Shown in pieces: positions 53,970 through 62,272 of a DNA stretch of 64,000 bases. The notes under the pieces are model-generated. The model worked only from the letters and a program-made list of their open reading frames with translations, did no database searches and was not told the DNA's origin. The stretch is taken from assembly GCF_007747215.1 (NCBI RefSeq), contig NZ_CP036273.1:2712322-2776321 (forward strand). Direction: 5' to 3'. Source of the DNA: Urbifossiella limnaea (GTDB lineage Bacteria; Planctomycetota; Planctomycetia; Gemmatales; Gemmataceae). The position numbers and the translations under genes were made by a program. Every line of letters starts with the position of its first letter. The stretch's first letter is position 1.

Positions 53970-54920
53970 TTACTTCTTCGCGGCCAGTTCCGCCCGCACC
54001 GTCTCCAGCAGCCGCTTCGTCGCGCGGATGCCGTCGGCCTCGCTCAGCCGGCCGCCCTCGTACTCGATGCCGATGAACCCGCGGAACCGGTGCTTGTTCA
54101 GCACGATGTCCAGCATCCGCCGGTAGTCCGTCGCCGTCTCGTTCCCCGCGGCGTTGAAGTCGTGCGACTTCGCGCTCACGCCCTTGGCGAACGGCATCAG
54201 CTCGTCCACCCCGCGGTAGCGGTCGTAGCTCGTCATGTCGATGCCGGTCACCTTGCCGATGTTGAAGTTGCCGAAGTCCGGCAGCGTGCCGCAGCGCGGC
54301 AGGTTCACCAGCCGCATGACGCCGGCCAGCCAGCCGCCGTGGCTCGACAGCCCGCCGTGGTTCTCGACGATCACGTTGATCTCGTGCGTCGTCGCGAACT
54401 CGGTCAGCCGGCGGAGGCCGTCGGCGGCCAGCTTTTTCGTTTCCTCAAAGCCGAGGTTCCAGTTGCTCGCCGCGTTCACCCGGATGCTGTGGCAGCCGAG
54501 GAACTTCGCCCACTCGACCCAGCGCTTGTGGTTGTCCACCGCGGTGACGCGCTGTGCCTCGACGGGGTTGCCGAGGTTCCCCTCGCCGTCGCACATGATG
54601 AGCACGCTGCGGACGGCGTTGTCGTCGGCTACCTTCTTCAGGTCGCGGAGGTAGGCCTGGTCGGCCTTCTTCTCGCGGTAGAACTGGTTGACGTACTCCA
54701 CGGCCGCGATCTGGTAATCGGTCTTGGCGATCTCGGCGAACTTGAGCGGGTCCTTCTTCTCGACGCCGGGCCGGCCGAAGAACGCCCGGTTGTGCGACCA
54801 CTGGGCGATGGAGATGTCGAACAGCGGCCGCGGCGCGTCCTGGGCGGCGGCGACGGCCGCGGTGCCGACGGCGGCGGCGGAGGTTTGCAGGAACGTGCGG
54901 CGGGAGAGCAGCTGCGACAC
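53970..54920 (-). CDS. Exported sugar-phosphate isomerase/epimerase-like TIM-barrel protein
   Basis: A GTG start at 54920 gives 316 residues with a twin-arginine-like signal (LLSRRTFLQTSAAAVGTAAV). The rest is an AP-endonuclease-2/xylose-isomerase-like barrel: ISIAQWSHNRAFFG, VNAASNWNLGFEE, EINVIVENHGGLSSHGGW (metal-ligand Glu and His), PDFGNFN and FIGIEYEGGRLSEADGI (metal-ligand Glu). Secreted members of this family are common in planctomycetes and act on carbohydrates, with unknown substrates. It precedes the FmdB-like gene and follows a small zinc-finger gene. Confidence 0.85.
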   Translation of the reverse strand: MSQLLSRRTFLQTSAAAVGTAAVAAAQDAPRPLFDISIAQWSHNRAFFGRPGVEKKDPLKFAEIAKTDYQIAAVEYVNQFYREKKADQAYLRDLKKVADDNAVRSVLIMCDGEGNLGNPVEAQRVTAVDNHKRWVEWAKFLGCHSIRVNAASNWNLGFEETKKLAADGLRRLTEFATTHEINVIVENHGGLSSHGGWLAGVMRLVNLPRCGTLPDFGNFNIGKVTGIDMTSYDRYRGVDELMPFAKGVSAKSHDFNAAGNETATDYRRMLDIVLNKHRFRGFIGIEYEGGRLSEADGIRATKRLLETVRAELAAKK

Positions 54921-54970
54921 GGTCGAACTCCGGCGGGGAAGGGGTGCGGGAATTGTAGCGACCCCCGCCG

Positions 54971-55237
54971 TCACGTCGCGCCGAAGAACGCCTTGCGGAT
55001 CACGTCCACCCACCCGCTGCTGGGCGGGTCGGCCGGGTCCACCCGGCCGGTGCCGCGGCAGGTGAAGCACGCCACCGGTTGCTCCCCGGGCTCGGCGAGG
55101 CGGCGCTTCCCCTCGCAGGTGGGGCAGGTGAACGGCATCCAGCCGAGCGGGCCGGGCTGGTACTCGTACCGCCCCGCGCCGCCGCACAACTTGCAGCCCG
55201 ACTTCCCGCCGCAGTGACATCCGACCTTCTTCGACAT
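54971..55237 (-). CDS. Small Cys-rich DnaJ-like zinc-finger protein
   Basis: The 88-residue protein carries CHCGGKSGCKLCGGAGRY, CPTCEGKRRL and CFTCRGTGRV. These are C-x-x-C-x-G-x-G-like repeats of the DnaJ central zinc finger, without a J domain. Such free-standing zinc-finger proteins bind unfolded polypeptides or act as small chaperone adaptors. It ends 50 nt before the GTG of the isomerase-like gene on the same strand. Confidence 0.75.
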   Translation of the reverse strand: MSKKVGCHCGGKSGCKLCGGAGRYEYQPGPLGWMPFTCPTCEGKRRLAEPGEQPVACFTCRGTGRVDPADPPSSGWVDVIRKAFFGAT

Positions 55238-55294
55238 TGCGACCCCCGGGCCTCGTGTGGCTCAGGGGTATTATCGCAGGTCGACGCCCCGCGG

Positions 55295-55777
55295 TTACGC
55301 CGCGGCGAGGATTTCGTCGAGCCGCGCGTAGCTCGCCTCCATCCCGTGCTCCATGCCGGACGCCGCGGCCCCGTCGCGCGCCTCCTTCGTGGCGTACTCC
55401 AGGGTGAGTGTCATCAGCGTCTTGTCGCCTTCGTCCGTCAGGACCAGCGTTGCCAGCTGCTCGCCCATCGGCGGGCCGCCGACCATCTCGAACTTCTCGG
55501 TGCGGACGCACCGCTCGGGCGGCGTCACGTCGCGGTACTCGCCGGACATCGTCAGCGTCTCGCCGTTCGGCCCCGTCCACACGGCGCGGAAGGTGCCGCC
55601 GGTCCGCGTGTCGCTCTCGCCGACGGTCATCACCCAGCCGGGCGGGCCGGTCATCCACCGCTTCTTGAGCTCGACCTGCGTCATCGTGTCCCACACGAGC
55701 TTCCGCGGCGCGTTGAACCGGCGGGTGACGACGATCTCGCGGTCGCTCGGCGTCGTGAACGTGGCGGGGTTCTTCAC
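55295..55777 (-). CDS. AHSA1/START-like (SRPBCC) domain protein
   Basis: The 160-residue protein starts at GTG 55777, 11 nt after the ArsR-type gene. The sequence EIVVTRRFNAPRKLVWDTMT followed by LKKRWMTGPPGW and GGTFRAVWTGPNGE matches activator-of-Hsp90-like SRPBCC proteins (AHSA1). The usual hydrophobic-ligand pocket residues are present. ArsR-AHSA1 pairs are widespread in bacteria; the small regulator normally represses both genes. The ligand is unknown. Confidence 0.88.
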   Translation of the reverse strand: MKNPATFTTPSDREIVVTRRFNAPRKLVWDTMTQVELKKRWMTGPPGWVMTVGESDTRTGGTFRAVWTGPNGETLTMSGEYRDVTPPERCVRTEKFEMVGGPPMGEQLATLVLTDEGDKTLMTLTLEYATKEARDGAAASGMEHGMEASYARLDEILAAA

Positions 55778-55788
55778 GGGTGAGAGCC

Positions 55789-56127
55789 TCAGTCGGGTTT
55801 GGGGGTCTGTTGCAGTTCGTCGAGCAGGGCGTCGAGTCGGTCGAAGACCTGTTCCCAGTTGCGGCGGAAGGTTTCGAGCCAGTCGGTCGCCTCCTTCATG
55901 GGCGCCGCGACGAGCCGGCACGGGCGCCGCTGGGCGTCGCGGCCGCGCGTGATGAGGCCGGCCTTCTCCAGCACCTTGAGGTGCTTGGACACCGCCGGCT
56001 GGCTCATGCGGAACGGCGCGGCGAGCTCCGTGACTGTGGCTTCACCCTTCGCGAGGCGGGCGATGATGGCGCGGCGGGTGGGGTCGGCGAGGGCGGCGAA
56101 TGTGGCGTCGAGCCGGGCGACCGGCAT
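55789..56127 (-). CDS. ArsR-family winged-helix regulator
   Basis: The 112-residue protein has the ArsR DNA-binding fold: DATFAALADPTRRAIIARLA, TVTELAAPFRMSQPAVSKHL (helix-turn-helix) and VLEKAGLITRGRDAQ. No ELCVCDL-type metal-binding cysteines are present, so it belongs to the non-metal branch often paired with an AHSA1 protein, as here. A C-terminal helix (WEQVFDRLDALLDELQ) should mediate dimerisation. Confidence 0.9.
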   Translation of the reverse strand: MPVARLDATFAALADPTRRAIIARLAKGEATVTELAAPFRMSQPAVSKHLKVLEKAGLITRGRDAQRRPCRLVAAPMKEATDWLETFRRNWEQVFDRLDALLDELQQTPKPD

Positions 56128-56213
56128 GGGTGAATAACTCCGCGGTTTTATAACCTGGAGGTAATGTAGCCGCGCGAATGGGGGTGGTCAAGCGAAGTGG
56201 GGGAAAATGAAGT

Positions 56214-56259
56214 CGCCGCTTGCGGCTTGGCGTCGGGCGACGCCAAGCCGCAAGCGGCG
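56214..56259. repeat. REP-like palindrome, family A copy 2, perfect 22-bp arms
   Basis: The left arm (56214-56235) and right arm (56238-56259) are perfect complements with a 2-nt centre, containing CGCTTGCGGCTTGGCGTCG. It is the second copy of the motif at 52058-52101. It lies between the arsR-like start and the parvulin gene stop, 22 nt from the latter. Confidence 0.9.
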
Positions 56260-56280
56260 GAGAACGTAAGCGCGATCGCG

Positions 56281-57540
56281 TTACATCTTCGGCGGCGCGG
56301 GCAGCCCCGGCGGGGCGACCGCGGGCGGCGCCCCCGGGCCGGGGATCGGCGCCGGGCCACCGACCGGGGCCGGGCCGCCGACCGGAGGCGGCGTGCCCGG
56401 CGTCAGCGCCGACGGAGCGCCGACCCGCGCGGGCGCGGGCGTCGGCGCCGGGTACTGCGGGGCCGGGTTGATGGTGATCTGCGCCTTCGGCTTCATCTGC
56501 CCGAGTACCGCCTCGCGGAGCCGCATGGCGAACAGCAGCCGCACGTCCTCCTTCACCTCGTCGAACTGCTTCTTCTTCCCCTCCTTGCGGTCGGTCACCA
56601 GGATCAGGTGGTAGCCGAAGTCGGTGGCCACCACGTCCGTCAGGTTGCCGACCGGGGTCGAGAACGCGGCCTTGGCGAACGGCTCCACCATGGCCCCGGC
56701 CCGCGGGAAGAAGTTCAGGTCGCCGCCGTCGCGCTTCGACGGGCAGGTGCTGTACTCCTTGGCGTAGGCGCTGAACAGCTCGTCGGCCTTCCGCTGGCCC
56801 GCCTGCACCTTGGCGAGCGGCTCGCCCATCGTCGCGTCGGACGCCTTCTTGGCCTCGGCCTCGACGACCTGCTTGATGCCGCGGAGCTTGCCGGCCGCCT
56901 CCTGCTGCTTGGCGGCGTCGGTGCCGGGCGTCATGAGGATGTGGCGGGCGCGGACCATCGTGCCGTCGAACACGTCCGGGCTGGCGTCGAACAGGTTCTT
57001 CAGCGCCGCGTCGGTGGACTGCTGCTTGACGAAGCCCTCCCACCGCAGCTGGGCCTGCACCTCGGCGCGGAACTCGGCCTCGGTCAGGAGCATGACGTTC
57101 AGCTCCTGCTGGTAGTCCTTCTTGGCCGTGACGAGTTCCTTCTTCAGCTCGTTGATGAGGTTCTCGGTCTCCTGGTCGGTCACCTTCACCTGGATGGCGT
57201 TGAGGTACTGGTCGACCAGCGTGTTCTCGACGAGGTGGTTGACGATTTCCTTGCGGGCCATCTCGTGGTGGGCCGGCGGGAACTGCCGCAGCGCGCGGTA
57301 CACGGCGACTTCGGGGATGGCCTGGTTGTTGACCTTGGCGGCGTCACCGGTGGGGCGGAAGTCGGCCTTCGGGGCGGCGGCCGGCGGCGCGACCGCTGGC
57401 GGGGCCGGCAGCCCGGCCGGGGGGGCCGGCAGCCCTGCCGGCGGGGCCGGCGGGGCGCCGGGCGGGGCCGGCGGCTGGGCCGACGCCGTAACGCCGGTCC
57501 CGATGAGCAGGGCCGCGACCCCGCGTGTGAACAGTCGCAT
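56281..57540 (-). CDS. Exported parvulin-type peptidyl-prolyl isomerase (SurA/PpiC-like)
   Basis: The 419-residue protein has a signal peptide (residues 1-22, MRLFTRGVAALLIGTG) and a proline-rich linker of GLPAPPA repeats. A SurA-like helical chaperone region follows (about 65-180). The parvulin domain has VRARHILMTPG, GGDLNFFPRAGAMVEPFAKA and GYHLILVTDRKEG, and the tail is again proline-rich. It should assist folding of exported or outer-membrane proteins. GGAGGAG precedes the ATG. The next gene on the opposite strand begins 329 nt away. Confidence 0.9.
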   Translation of the reverse strand: MRLFTRGVAALLIGTGVTASAQPPAPPGAPPAPPAGLPAPPAGLPAPPAVAPPAAAPKADFRPTGDAAKVNNQAIPEVAVYRALRQFPPAHHEMARKEIVNHLVENTLVDQYLNAIQVKVTDQETENLINELKKELVTAKKDYQQELNVMLLTEAEFRAEVQAQLRWEGFVKQQSTDAALKNLFDASPDVFDGTMVRARHILMTPGTDAAKQQEAAGKLRGIKQVVEAEAKKASDATMGEPLAKVQAGQRKADELFSAYAKEYSTCPSKRDGGDLNFFPRAGAMVEPFAKAAFSTPVGNLTDVVATDFGYHLILVTDRKEGKKKQFDEVKEDVRLLFAMRLREAVLGQMKPKAQITINPAPQYPAPTPAPARVGAPSALTPGTPPPVGGPAPVGGPAPIPGPGAPPAVAPPGLPAPPKM

Positions 57541-57869
57541 TCGCGTCTCCTCCGGGATGGGGAGCGGGGTAATACCCAACGCCGGGGCAAGATGCAACTG
57601 CACCCCCCTCCGGACGCGCCCGCTCGGTGGTGGGCCGTGCCGGGAGCCACCCTCCGCGCAAGTGCCGGACGTCGATCGGGTTCAGCGCGACGGGAAAGAG
57701 ATGCCTCGACGGAACGAACTTTTTTATGAGTCGGTGACATGTTTCCGGGGATCGACCCCCCGCGGTCGGAAACAATCATCTCGATTTGAGCAGGCGGCGG
57801 GTTGGACTTGATTCCCCGCCCGCGTCGCGGCTCTACTGCGATGCTCCCACCCCCCGACGGACGCCGCAC
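57541..57869. other. Divergent intergenic region with a structured hairpin
   Basis: A 329-nt region between the parvulin gene and the TPR gene. The only visible structure is GTTTCCG (57741-57747) against CGGAAAC (57767-57773), enclosing GGGG/CCCC pairs. No convincing promoter pair was seen for either gene and no small gene is supported. Confidence 0.5.
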
Positions 57870-60188
57870 ATGGCCACGGACACGGCCGCCGCCCCGGTCA
57901 CCCGCCCCGCCCCGCCGCGCCGGCTGTGGCAGGTGCCGACCTTCCTGGTCGGCGCGGCCGCGTTCGTCGCCGCCTACCAGGGGCTCATCCCGATCCAGAA
58001 CACCGTCGCCGCCACGTTCGAGGCCGACCTGGCGGCGCTCGTGGGCTCGACGGAACGGGTCAACCCGGACGCGCGGGAGCTGAAGGCGGCGCTCGACCGC
58101 GTGGCAGCGGAGGTGATGCACTACCCGGAACTAGCGGCGCGGGCGCACGCGGCCCTCGGCGGCGGCTACGCCCGGCTCGCCGAGCTGACCGCGGACGGCG
58201 GCGAGGCCCGCGGGTACTGGGTGCTCGCCCGCCAGCACTTCACCGCCGGCGACGAGTCGAAGCTGTCCGACCTGGAGCGGGTGAAGTTCGTCTTCCGCCG
58301 GGCGAAGTCGCAGGCCGCCGACCCGCCCGCGTCGCTGACGCCGGCGGATTTCGAGCTGATCCGGGCGATCCTGTCGCGCCCGCCGTTCGGCGAAGACGCG
58401 GGCGACGCCCCGCGCCTCGGCGCCGAGCTGAGCCTCCGTGCCACGCCGCCTGACCTGAAGGCCGCAAAGGACGGCCTGACCAGCTACCTGACGAACGCCG
58501 GCCTCGGCACCCCGTCGGCGACGCTGACCCGCGCCAAGCTGCGGCTCAGCGAGGTGCACCTGGCACTCGGCGACCCGGACGGCGCGAAGCAGTGGCTGAC
58601 GGCCATCGGCGCCGACGCCCCGCCGGACGTGCTGCCGTCCGCGAAGGCGCAGCTGGCCCGCATCCGCATGTCCGAACAGGACTGGGCCGGGGCCGCCCGC
58701 GAGTGGGAGGCCGCCCGCGCCGCCGAGTTGCCGCAGGGGTTGCGGTCGATGTCCGCGTACTACCTGGCCGAGTGCCGCGTCCGCCTCAAGGCCGACGACG
58801 CGGACGCCGTGAAGCTGTTGGACGAGGCCGCGAAGTCGAGCGGGCCCGAAGGCCCGGCCGCGGCGGTGAAGCTCGTCGGGCTGACGCTCCGCAACCCGGA
58901 CGCGACCCGCCGCAAGGCCGCCGCGAATTACCTCCCCACGGCCGCGAAGGCCGCCAAGGGCGGGCTCGTCCCCGCCGTCGAGGTGCAGGCCGCGTTCGAG
59001 CAGGCGGTGCAAGTGCTCACCGCCGACGGCGCCTTCCCCGAGGCGGTGGCCGCGGCCGAGGCGTACGCGCCAGTCGCGGTCGGCGGCAAGGAGCGCGAGA
59101 AGAAGGCCGAGGTGCTGACGGCGTGGGGGGCGGCGCTGGAGAAGGCCGGGGCCGACGGCAAGGCCCGTTATGCCTCCGCGGCCGCGGAGTACGCCGCTGT
59201 CGCCGCCGCGCTGCCACCCGACCTGCCGTACCGCGCCGAGCAGCTGCGCCTGGCCGCGAGCCTTCAGCGGAAGGCCGGCAACCCGACGGGCGGGCTTGAC
59301 CTGCTGAAGCAGGCCGCGGCGACGCCGAAGCTGCCCGACGAAGTTGCCGGTCCGATCTGGGCCGAGTACGCCGACGGGCTCCTGGCCGCGAACCGCCCGG
59401 CCGACGCGCTCGTGGCGTTCAAGCGGGCGTTGGACACGGGCGGCCCCACGTCCACGGCCGTGCGGCACAAGCTGGCCCGCAACCTGATCGACTCCCGCGA
59501 CCCGAAGAAGCTGCCGCTCGGCATCGAGTTGCTGGAACAGATCGCGCAGGCCGAGCGCGTCTCGCCGGCGGAGCAGGAGTACCAGGAGAAGGCGTTCGTC
59601 GAGCTGGCCAACGAGGCGATTCAGGCCCGCGACTTCCAGAAGGCCGAGGCCCGGCTACGCACGCAGCTGCGCCTGTACGCCAACGGCCCCGAGGCGGGTC
59701 AGGGTAAGCTCCTGCTCGGCACGGCACTCCTTCAGCGGATCGACCCGCGGGCGAAGGTGCCGGCCCCCGACGCCGACAAGGCGGGCGAGGAGGCGTTGAA
59801 GCTGCTCAAGGAAGTGCTGACGGAGGTGGACGCCCGCAAGGTGGCGAACCGCCCCGCGACCGGCGACCCGTGGCTGCGGACGCAGGCCCAGTTGCGCGTA
59901 CTCCTGGCCCAGGTGTTGCTCCGCAAGCCATATGACGTGCTGACGACCGCCGACCCCATCCGCCGCGAGTACGCCGGCAAGGTCGAGGAACTCATCGTCC
60001 TGAGCATGATGTACCACGGCTACCTCCAGCTGAACAACGACGAGGGGCGGTTGACGGTCGAAGCTCACATGCGCGACGCCTTCGCCGCACTGAAGGAGAA
60101 GACGAACGGCTTCCCCGCCCGGTCCGGCGAGTACAGCCGCGACTACTGGGAGCGCGAGTGGCCGTCGCTGATCCGGCCGATGCGCTGA
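57870..60188 (+). CDS. Membrane-anchored TPR-repeat protein
   Basis: The 772-residue protein has an N-terminal membrane segment (WQVPTFLVGAAAFVAAYQGL, about residues 20-39). A long alpha-helical region of tetratricopeptide-like repeats follows, for example RAHAALGGGYARLAELTADGG, LRLSEVHLALGDPDGAKQWL, ADGLLAANRPADALVAFKRAL and FVELANEAIQARDFQKAEARL. Such proteins serve as extracytoplasmic scaffolds or tethers. No enzymatic domain is present. Position next to a hybrid kinase gene may be fortuitous. Confidence 0.75.
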   Translation: MATDTAAAPVTRPAPPRRLWQVPTFLVGAAAFVAAYQGLIPIQNTVAATFEADLAALVGSTERVNPDARELKAALDRVAAEVMHYPELAARAHAALGGGYARLAELTADGGEARGYWVLARQHFTAGDESKLSDLERVKFVFRRAKSQAADPPASLTPADFELIRAILSRPPFGEDAGDAPRLGAELSLRATPPDLKAAKDGLTSYLTNAGLGTPSATLTRAKLRLSEVHLALGDPDGAKQWLTAIGADAPPDVLPSAKAQLARIRMSEQDWAGAAREWEAARAAELPQGLRSMSAYYLAECRVRLKADDADAVKLLDEAAKSSGPEGPAAAVKLVGLTLRNPDATRRKAAANYLPTAAKAAKGGLVPAVEVQAAFEQAVQVLTADGAFPEAVAAAEAYAPVAVGGKEREKKAEVLTAWGAALEKAGADGKARYASAAAEYAAVAAALPPDLPYRAEQLRLAASLQRKAGNPTGGLDLLKQAAATPKLPDEVAGPIWAEYADGLLAANRPADALVAFKRALDTGGPTSTAVRHKLARNLIDSRDPKKLPLGIELLEQIAQAERVSPAEQEYQEKAFVELANEAIQARDFQKAEARLRTQLRLYANGPEAGQGKLLLGTALLQRIDPRAKVPAPDADKAGEEALKLLKEVLTEVDARKVANRPATGDPWLRTQAQLRVLLAQVLLRKPYDVLTTADPIRREYAGKVEELIVLSMMYHGYLQLNNDEGRLTVEAHMRDAFAALKEKTNGFPARSGEYSRDYWEREWPSLIRPMR

Positions 60189-60373
60189 GCCGGGGCGACC
60201 GGCAAGTCCAGGCGCGGAGCTCCCCGGCAGGCGTTCGCGCCCGACGACAACGTCGTTGCGGCGGCGGAAGAATCCGGCGCTAACCTGAACGGCGGCCACG
60301 AATTCCAGCCGGACGCAGGCAGTTCGGGTTCTAGGGTTGTTCGCTCGTGCAACCCCGCCCCCCGGGCACCGCC

Positions 60374-62254
60374 ATGCCGTCGTCCTTCCTCTTCGCGACC
60401 GGAACACTCGCCGACCCCACAGCGAACGCCCTCGTGGTCGGTGCGTCCGTCGTCACCACGCTCGCGTTGGCCTGGCACGCGCTGCGCCGACCGGGGCCTC
60501 ACCGGCCCGTCTACGCCGCCGTCGCGCTGGCGACCGGGGCCACGACCGTGGCTCAGCTCGACCACTACTTCCCGTGGGCGGCGTGGCCGGCGGCCGCGGT
60601 CGGGCTCGCGTCGGCGGTCGTGCTGGGCGTGGCATTCCCGCGCAGTGTGGCGGCGGCGGAGCGCGCCCGCGCGGAGGACGCCGGCCGGCTGACGCTGCTC
60701 GAGGCCGCCGTCGGGGCGTCGTCCGACGGCGTGATGATCGCCGAGGCCGACCCCCACGACGCGGCCGGTCTCCGAGTCGTCTACGCCAACCCGGCGTTCG
60801 AGCGGATCACCGGTTACACGGTTGAGGAAGCCGCCGGACTCAGCCCGAGCGTGTTCTGCCAGACGTCCGGTTCGGCCCGCAACCACCCGCCGACGCCGGA
60901 TCCCGACGAGGAAGCCGCCGCCGCCGCGCTGGCGTCGGTCCGCGCCGCACTCGGGGGTAGTGCCCCGGCCCGGCTCGACGTACCGAGCCGGCGGAAGGAC
61001 GGTGCCCGGGTGTGGTCCGAGTGGCAGGTCGTGCCGGTAGCGGGGCCGGACGGCCGCCCCACGCACCGCGTCGCCGTGATTCGCGACATGACCGGCCGCC
61101 GGCAACTGGAAACGCAGCTGCGCGAGTCGCAAAAGCTCGAAGCGGTCGGCCGCCTCGCCGGAGGCATCGCCCACGACTTCAACAACCTACTGACGGTCAT
61201 TCGCGGTAACGCCGAACTCGTCGCCATGAACCCGGACGAGCTACCGCCGCCCGACCTGATCGAGGACATCCGCGGCGCCGCCGACCGCGCCACGGGCCTG
61301 GTGCGGCAGCTGCTCGCGTTCAGCCGACGGCAGCCGGCCCGGCCGGTCGTTCTCGACCTGAACGAGGCCGTGTCGGACATGGCCGGCATCCTCCGCCGGC
61401 TGCTCGGTGAGCGGGTGTCGGTGACGACGCTCCTTTGTCCGCAGTCGGTGCGGGCGCGGATCGACCGCGGCCAGTTCGAGCAGGTGGTGATGAACCTCGC
61501 TGTCAACGCCAAGGACGCGATGCCGACGGGCGGCGCCCTGACGATCTCGACTGCCGCCAGGCCACCTGACGGCGACTCGATGCGGTCCGCCCGGGTCACC
61601 GTGAGCGACACGGGAGTCGGCATCCCGGACGACGTGCGGGAAAAGATATTCGAGCCGTTCTTCACCACGAAGGCGATGGGGAAGGGGACCGGCTTGGGGT
61701 TGGCCACGGTGTACGGCATCGTGCAGCAGGCCGGCGGCCGGGTGACGGTCGAGTCGGCGGTCGGGGTCGGGACGACGTTCCGCGTGGACCTGCCGTGGTG
61801 CGCGGACGCGGCTCAGCCGTCGTCAATGATGTTGACTCCGCACCCGGTGCCGCGGCCGGCCGGCGGGAAGGGGCGCACGGTGCTGTTGGCGGAAGACGAG
61901 GACGCCGTCCGGAAGCTGACGCGAACGGCGCTGGAGTCGGCCGGCTACGTCGTCCACGAGGCGGCGAGCGGCGAGGCGGCGCTGGCCCAGCTCCCGGAAC
62001 TGGCGTCGGTGGACTTGTTGGTGACGGACCTGACGATGCCGGGCATCAGCGGCAAGGAGCTGGCCCGGCTGGTTCGGGCGGAGCGGCCCGATGCGGCTGT
62101 CGTGTTCATCAGCGGCTACCACTCGGACATCGGCCGCCTGGACGCGATCCCCGGAGCGATCTTCCTGCCGAAGCCGTTTACGCCGGCCGACCTCCTGCGG
62201 ATCGCGGGAAAGGCGATGAGCCGCATGGCCGCGCGGGCGGCGGCGACCGTGTGA
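60374..62254 (+). CDS. Hybrid sensor histidine kinase with PAS and receiver domains
   Basis: The 626-residue protein has two or three N-terminal membrane segments (about 18-35, 45-60 and 72-90) and a PAS domain (about 105-245, VVYANPAFERITGYTVEEAA). The dimerisation domain has phosphoacceptor H267 (GGIAHDFNNLLT). The ATPase domain has N378 (VMNLAVNAKDAMPTGG), DTGVGIPDD and GTGLGLATV. A C-terminal receiver has D552 (VTDLTMPG) and K600 (LPKPF). The ATG at 60374 is preferred to a GTG 27 bp upstream. No separate response regulator or phosphotransferase gene is adjacent, so the phosphorelay partner is elsewhere. Confidence 0.93.
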   Translation: MPSSFLFATGTLADPTANALVVGASVVTTLALAWHALRRPGPHRPVYAAVALATGATTVAQLDHYFPWAAWPAAAVGLASAVVLGVAFPRSVAAAERARAEDAGRLTLLEAAVGASSDGVMIAEADPHDAAGLRVVYANPAFERITGYTVEEAAGLSPSVFCQTSGSARNHPPTPDPDEEAAAAALASVRAALGGSAPARLDVPSRRKDGARVWSEWQVVPVAGPDGRPTHRVAVIRDMTGRRQLETQLRESQKLEAVGRLAGGIAHDFNNLLTVIRGNAELVAMNPDELPPPDLIEDIRGAADRATGLVRQLLAFSRRQPARPVVLDLNEAVSDMAGILRRLLGERVSVTTLLCPQSVRARIDRGQFEQVVMNLAVNAKDAMPTGGALTISTAARPPDGDSMRSARVTVSDTGVGIPDDVREKIFEPFFTTKAMGKGTGLGLATVYGIVQQAGGRVTVESAVGVGTTFRVDLPWCADAAQPSSMMLTPHPVPRPAGGKGRTVLLAEDEDAVRKLTRTALESAGYVVHEAASGEAALAQLPELASVDLLVTDLTMPGISGKELARLVRAERPDAAVVFISGYHSDIGRLDAIPGAIFLPKPFTPADLLRIAGKAMSRMAARAAATV

Positions 62255-62272
62255 CGCCGCCGCCTGCCGCCG

